Assembly: GCA_035505375.1 (NCBI GenBank)
Contig: DATJQV010000004.1
Span: forward strand, 32,236 to 96,235
Direction of reading: 5' to 3'
DNA: 64,000 nucleotides
Source: a bacterium
GTDB lineage: Bacteria; Hydrothermota; Tepidihabitantia; Tepidihabitantales; Tepidihabitantaceae
Below the pieces are notes generated by a model. It had not been told where the DNA came from, did not search any database, and saw only the letters and a program-made list of their open reading frames with translations. The position numbers and the translations under genes were made by a program. Below are positions 60,536 to 64,000 of this stretch, piece after piece; the stretch's first letter is position 1; every line of letters starts with the position of its first letter.

Positions 60536-60739
60536 TCAGCATGGCTGAAGGGAGCGCCGCCCGGAGCGGCTGGACGGGTCCGAAACCCTGAGTCGCTTCG
60601 GTGGCAGGCGAACTACTTTGAACCCCGATGTCTTCTGCACCGACCGCAAGTCGGCGCAGATGGCTTTGAGGTCGCCGCGGAACTTCCGCGTATGTTCCGT
60701 TCTGTGCTTTCTGACTTCTTCAACAATCGGGTCCTTCAT
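60536..60739 (-). CDS. Antitoxin of the PIN toxin
   Basis: 67 residues. The ATG shares its A with the last base of the PIN stop (TGATG). The start MKDPIVEEVRKHR and ICADLRSVQKTSGFKVV are typical of the small antitoxins that follow this PIN subfamily. The last 15 residues (Ser/Arg-rich) pass into non-homologous sequence. Toxin-first order is unusual among toxin-antitoxin pairs but normal for this subfamily. Confidence 0.7.
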   Translation of the reverse strand: MKDPIVEEVRKHRTEHTRKFRGDLKAICADLRSVQKTSGFKVVRLPPKRLRVSDPSSRSGRRSLQPC

Positions 60740-61215
60740 CAATCTACCTCCAGCAACTCATCCGGCGAGCAGACTTCCGGACAACGGTATCCTTCATCTT
60801 CGACTACCTGACGCACCTTCTCGCGCGTAAATGGGTTGTTCAGATGGGCAAAGTTCCAGGTCAGGAAGACGTCCATGCCATTGATGGCGGCGATGGCAAG
60901 GTGGAGAGCATCCTCCGGGTTTGCTTTCGGCACTGACCCGCACGCGACCATCCGCTCGGCCAACTTGCGTGCGGCATCGTCAATGTCAAGCATCCTGAGC
61001 GGCTTGACGACGCCAAGCCTCACTCTGGCTTGCTCAAGGTCCCCTCTGCCCGCCTCCTCGTACACCAGCGCCGAGACGTAGACCTCGTAACGACCGGCCA
61101 GCCTGGACCAGAATTCGCGCGTGGCTTCCTGGTGCGCAGCAATGAGAAGGTCTCGGCTGGGTCGGGCAGCGAAGTAACTGACTACCGTCGTCTCGACGTA
61201 GACTCGCTTCTTCAT
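60739..61215 (-). CDS. PIN-domain (VapC-like) ribonuclease toxin
   Basis: 158 residues. PIN landmarks: VETTVVSYFAARPSRD (about 7-22), VSALVYEEAGRGD (acidic pair), PEDALHLAIAAINGMDVFLT (about 110-129) and WNFAHLNNP. Complete length for the family. TTGACT/TAACCT promoter 9 nt upstream of the ATG and no Shine-Dalgarno, so probably leaderless. It stands between two mod fragments. Confidence 0.88.
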   Translation of the reverse strand: MKKRVYVETTVVSYFAARPSRDLLIAAHQEATREFWSRLAGRYEVYVSALVYEEAGRGDLEQARVRLGVVKPLRMLDIDDAARKLAERMVACGSVPKANPEDALHLAIAAINGMDVFLTWNFAHLNNPFTREKVRQVVEDEGYRCPEVCSPDELLEVD

Positions 61216-61224
61216 TCTGCCGAC

Positions 61225-61252
61225 AGGTTAACGGGAGCCACCGGGAAGTCAA
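61225..61252 (-). promoter_or_regulatory. Near-leaderless promoter of the PIN toxin-antitoxin pair
   Basis: Minus strand: TTGACT (61252-61247), 16-bp spacer, TAACCT (61230-61225), 9 nt to the ATG at 61215. Confidence 0.68.
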
Positions 61253-61309
61253 GGTCGCTACGTAAGCCCCTGAATGCTGCATGCTGTGTGCTGTATGCTT
61301 GAGGCGGCC

Positions 61310-61394
61310 CCTCAACCTTCGCGCCGACGAACAGCTCCCTCAGGGCGTCATAGAAACGCTCCTGGCTCTTGTCAGCTTTGGATTCCGCGTTCAC
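61310..61394 (-). pseudogene. 5' fragment of a Mod-type DNA methyltransferase, copy 1
   Basis: From a GTG at 61394 (GGAGG upstream) it reads NAESKADKSQERFYDALREL then FVGAKVEG, after which TGTGTGCTGTATGC-type repeat DNA takes over. 61310-61376 matches 60393-60459 over 67 bp with one mismatch. Confidence 0.75.
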
Positions 61395-61512
61395 TGCGAT
61401 GGCAAGCCTCCAACGCTATGCGCCAACATGAGTCAGAATGTTAGTCTCGCGCCATCCATAGTCAAGCATGCGCAGCGCGCCTCGTCAGTAGCGATGGAAA
61501 GAAGGGGCCGGC

Positions 61513-61860
61513 GCAGGGCTGGATACCGTTGCAGAAGCAGGAACGGCGGCTGTTGCGAGTGCTGGAACGTGGGCCGGAACGGACGCTGTTTCGGAGCCGG
61601 GAATAGATGCTGTTGCGGGCGCAGGCACAAGAGCCGTTACGGTAGCAGGACCGGGTGTTGTTGCGGGTGCCGGGACAGGGGCTGGAATGGTGGCTGTTGC
61701 AGGTGCGGAAACGAGGGCTGGGACAGGTGCTGTAACAGATGCAGGAACGAGGGCAGAAACAGGCGCTGTAACAGGTGCGAGGACGAGGACCGGAACGGGT
61801 GCCGTGACAGGTGCGGAAACGAGGGCCGGGACGGGTGCCGCACAAGGGGCAAGGACTCCC
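61513..61860. repeat. 12-bp-period degenerate tandem array A4
   Basis: Twenty-nine units in strict 12-bp phase with consensus GCxGxxACxGGx, for example GCTGTAACAGGT, GCGGAAACGAGG, GCCGGGACGGGT. No indels. The plus strand reads as an Ala-x-Thr-x repeat, but no Shine-Dalgarno or promoter serves it. 61395-61512 holds nothing recognisable. Confidence 0.88.
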
Positions 61861-62169
61861 CCAACCGTCTAGGGGATGGTGAGAACTCGGACAAAGCGGA
61901 AACCAGAATTCAGAGACCAGAAACCAGAACTCTCAGCAGGAGAAGGACTTGGGACACGACGGCGCGGGCGAAGTCAGAAGGCAGAAGCCAAAGGCCGAAA
62001 GTCAAAACCGGGGACGTCGAATGACGAAAGGAGGGACGTCGGGTCCAGAGAGGGCAAAAAGAACTGGATGTCTCGTGACGCTCGCCAACCTAGCGTAACT
62101 CAATTACTCTCGGTCGGTTAAGCACTTTCGGGCCGCGGATAATCAGCATATAGGGGTCGCCTGGGGGCT
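61861..62169. repeat. Spacer between arrays A4 and A5 with family c words
   Basis: CCAGAATTCAGAGACCAGAAACCAG (family c) at about 61905-61935, then AGAAGGCAGAAGCCAAAGGCCG words. No gene seen. Confidence 0.55.
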
Positions 62170-62445
62170 AGCCTTTGAAGGAGCATTCGAAGAAGCTATG
62201 AAAGGAGCTTTGTAGCGAGCTTTGAATTGAGCTTTCAGAAGAGCTTTGACGCGAGCTTTCGACTGAGCTTTGCAGCGAGCGATGCGAGGAGCGATGCGCC
62301 GAGCTTTGAGACAAGCGATGCACGATGCGATGAAGTGAGCTTTGCAGTGAGCCATTGAAGAAGCTATGAAGTGAGCTTTCGAGTTTGCTTTCTAAGGTAC
62401 TTTCCAGCGAACTCTGAATCGAGCTTTCTGGCGAGCCTTCAAGGG
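62170..62445. repeat. 12-bp-period degenerate tandem array A5
   Basis: Twenty-three units; AGC (rarely TGC, TAC or AAC) recurs exactly every 12 bp from 62170 to 62434 without any indel. Typical units are AGCTTTGAATTG, AGCTTTCGACTG, AGCGATGCGAGG and AGCTATGAAGTG. Bases 1-7 are conserved (AGCTTTG) and 8-11 vary. On the minus strand the core is CAAAGCTC, as in array A1. Confidence 0.92.
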
Positions 62446-62552
62446 CATTCTAGATTCAAGATTGATGATTGCAGATTGCGGATTGGCGGGCAGGATGACG
62501 ATGTGTGTCGAGTTCCGGGCGGCGGGGCGGGCGCGGCCGGGTGTAAATACCA

Positions 62553-62577
62553 GCGGGCGCGTCAAGGACGCGCCCGC
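62553..62577. terminator. GC-rich hairpin in the gap before the radical SAM gene
   Basis: GCGGGCGCGTC / GACGCGCCCGC, 11-bp perfect stem, AAG loop. There is no gene directly upstream, so its role is unclear. 62446-62876 has no recognisable gene. Confidence 0.45.
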
Positions 62578-62876
62578 GGAATTGGGTCGTGCCGGACTAG
62601 GCTTCGGCTTTGGCCCTCGCCCTGGTCGCCGCCTCGGCGGATGCGGCAATGGCCCGAATCGTGGAGCACGAGCAGACGCCCGTCGCCCGGGACACGCCGG
62701 CGTCGAAGCCGCCTCGCCGTCGCCCGCGCAGACCATAGTCGCCAGTCGTCCGCCTCTCCGTGCCTGCTGACCGCCGGCAGTTTACCGCCGACGGCTGACA
62801 GCCTCCCCCCTGACCCTCGACACCCGACGTCGGCTGGCGGTTGAGGTCTGGACCTGCCTATCCGCACCCTGATTCC

Positions 62877-62904
62877 TTGACTTCGCTTGGTATCAGGCTA
62901 ACAT
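62877..62904 (+). promoter_or_regulatory. Promoter of the radical SAM gene
   Basis: TTGACT (62877-62882), 16-bp spacer, TAACAT (62899-62904), 16 nt to the ATG at 62921, no Shine-Dalgarno. Confidence 0.62.
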
Positions 62905-62920
62905 ACTCGCAGACAATTGA

Positions 62921-64000
62921 ATGGATGAACGAATCCGCGAGGTTCTACCCCTCGTAACCAAGCCGATACGCTACACCGGGGGCGAGTACAACGCCCTGTT
63001 GCGTGACCCTGATTCAGCGCGGGTAAGCTGGGTCCTGGCCATGCCCGAGGCCTATGAGCTGGGCATGTCCAATTACGGGCTCCGCATCCTCTATTCGATA
63101 ATCAACCGGATTCCCGACGCGGCCTGCGAGCGCTGTTATGCGCCGTGGCCCGACTTCGGCAAGGCGCTGCAGGACAGAAGCCTGCCGCTCTACGCGCTGG
63201 AGTCGAAGCGGCCGGTGTCGGAGTTCGACATCCTCGGCCTGTCGCTGCAGAGCGAGCTCTCCTACACGAATGTCCTGTACCTGCTTGACGTTTGCCGCAT
63301 CCCCTTGCGCCGCGCCGAGCGCAATACGTCTCATCCGCTGGTCGTCGCCGGCGGGCCGTGCACGGTGAACCCGCTGCCGATGGCCGATTTCATCGACGTC
63401 TTCGTGGTCGGCGATGGCGAAGAGCCGGTGCGCGAGATAACCGGGGTTGTCGCGAGCTGGGACGGACGCGACCGCGGCGAACTGCTCAAGCAACTCAGCC
63501 GGCTGGAAGGGCTGTTTGTGCCGGGGGTTACACCGACGGACAATTCAGAAACCAGAAACCAGAAACCAGAAACCAGAATTGCGGACGGATGGACGGTGCG
63601 GAGGCGAATGGTAAGCGAGCTGAAGGAAGAGGATTTTCCCTCCCCCCCGCTCGTGCCGATTTGCGAGATTACGCACGACCGCCTGACTATCGAAATGGCG
63701 CGCGGCTGCACTCGTGGCTGTCGCTTCTGCCAGGCCGGGATGATGAACCGGCCGGTGCGGCTCCGCTCGCAGGATTCGGTCGTGCGACTGGCCGAGCGGG
63801 GCATCCGCGCCTCGGGCTGGGATGAAGTGTCGCTGCTCTCGCTCTCCGCGCTCGACTACCCGGACCTGCCCGGACTCGTGACCAAGCTCAACTCGCGCCT
63901 GAAGGACCGCCGCGTGTCGATTTCACTCCCTTCGACCCGGGGCGAGGATTTTTCCAGCGAGCTGGCCCTGAGCCTGCAGGAGGTGAAGAAGGCCGGCCTG
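62921..64000 (+). CDS. B12-binding-like radical SAM protein (TIGR03960 type), cut by window edge
   Basis: 360 codons from the ATG at 62921 run off the right edge. The N-terminal part (about 35-190: VLAMPEAYELGMSNYGLRIL, ESKRPVSEFDILGLSLQSEL, VVAGGPCTVNPLPMADFIDV) is a cobalamin-binding-like Rossmann domain. The radical SAM core begins near 245 with the cluster motif CTRGCRFCQAG (CX3CX2C). This matches the uncharacterised fused family TIGR03960, often followed by a TIGR03936 domain. Residues about 205-220 are encoded by a family c repeat (ATTCAGAAACCAGAAACC) in frame. The repeat lies in the linker between the domains, so it may be tolerated. Confidence 0.88.
   Translation, partial: MDERIREVLPLVTKPIRYTGGEYNALLRDPDSARVSWVLAMPEAYELGMSNYGLRILYSIINRIPDAACERCYAPWPDFGKALQDRSLPLYALESKRPVSEFDILGLSLQSELSYTNVLYLLDVCRIPLRRAERNTSHPLVVAGGPCTVNPLPMADFIDVFVVGDGEEPVREITGVVASWDGRDRGELLKQLSRLEGLFVPGVTPTDNSETRNQKPETRIADGWTVRRRMVSELKEEDFPSPPLVPICEITHDRLTIEMARGCTRGCRFCQAGMMNRPVRLRSQDSVVRLAERGIRASGWDEVSLLSLSALDYPDLPGLVTKLNSRLKDRRVSISLPSTRGEDFSSELALSLQEVKKAGL

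Noticed and set aside
62170..62445. Array A5 as a CRISPR
   Set aside because: 12-bp units with no separate spacer of 25-40 bp and no cas genes nearby.
1..64000. tRNA, rRNA or insertion sequence transposase genes
   Set aside because: No cloverleaf-like or rRNA sequence and no transposase frame was recognised in reading the window.

Overview
The window is a GC-rich (about 60% by eye) bacterial chromosome segment. Several long secreted proteins end in FlgD/type IX-like sorting tails. The housekeeping genes include an archaeal-type AspRS, short-form phosphoglycerate dehydrogenase next to DUF1015, split B12-dependent methylmalonyl-CoA mutase, CobO, MeaB and ArsA-like ATPases. Together these suggest an uncultured bacterium of the WOR-3/FCB-like kind. 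That placement is inference; no rRNA or tRNA gene was seen.

Layout. 1-3.9 kb: lspA (cut by the left edge), bifunctional NAD(P)H-hydrate repair enzyme, secreted propeller. 3.9-5.3 kb: non-coding repeats, including two arrays with an exact 12-bp period. 5.3-7.6 kb: toxin-antitoxin remnants and a complete MntA/HepT-like pair with its own promoter-operator. 7.6-19.9 kb: dCMP deaminase and secreted or surface proteins (M14 peptidase, lipoprotein, CPBP protease, beta-helix, LVIVD propeller) plus a third 12-bp array. 20-30 kb, minus strand: two ArsA-like ATPases, CstA, methylmalonyl-CoA mutase subunits, MeaB, CobO, CvpA-like and FmdB-like proteins. 30-41 kb: SerA-like, DUF1015, two TGS-type GTPases, a threonine dehydratase-like enzyme, a C39-like peptidase and AspRS. 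41.4-45.7 kb: ABC-2 exporter (two permeases and an ATPase). 45.9-61.4 kb: a minus-strand defence island. 61.4-62.9 kb: two more 12-bp arrays. 62.9 kb to the end: a radical SAM protein cut by the right edge.

The defence island holds the wreck of a Res/Mod restriction system: res is cut in two by repeat DNA, a second res head remains, and there are two mod heads but no mod body. Around and between these pieces sit a DUF6119 gene, a PIN toxin-antitoxin pair, an ABC three-component system (nuclease-like effector, middle component, DUF3732 ATPase), and a tightly packed eight-gene operon. That operon has a cupin, a divergent ThiC-like protein, a two-TM GAF protein, a cytidine-deaminase-like protein, two unknowns, an AlbA_2/Schlafen protein and a third unknown. 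I know of no described system with this combination, and it is the best candidate for a new system here.

Two genome-wide habits stand out. First, several families of short dispersed repeats fill nearly every intergenic gap and have also entered conserved genes in frame, or broken them. Second, many genes with no Shine-Dalgarno have a strong TTGAC/TAxxxT promoter ending only 5-16 nt before the start codon, which suggests leaderless or near-leaderless mRNAs. Operon-internal genes usually have strong Shine-Dalgarno sites or ATGA-type overlaps.
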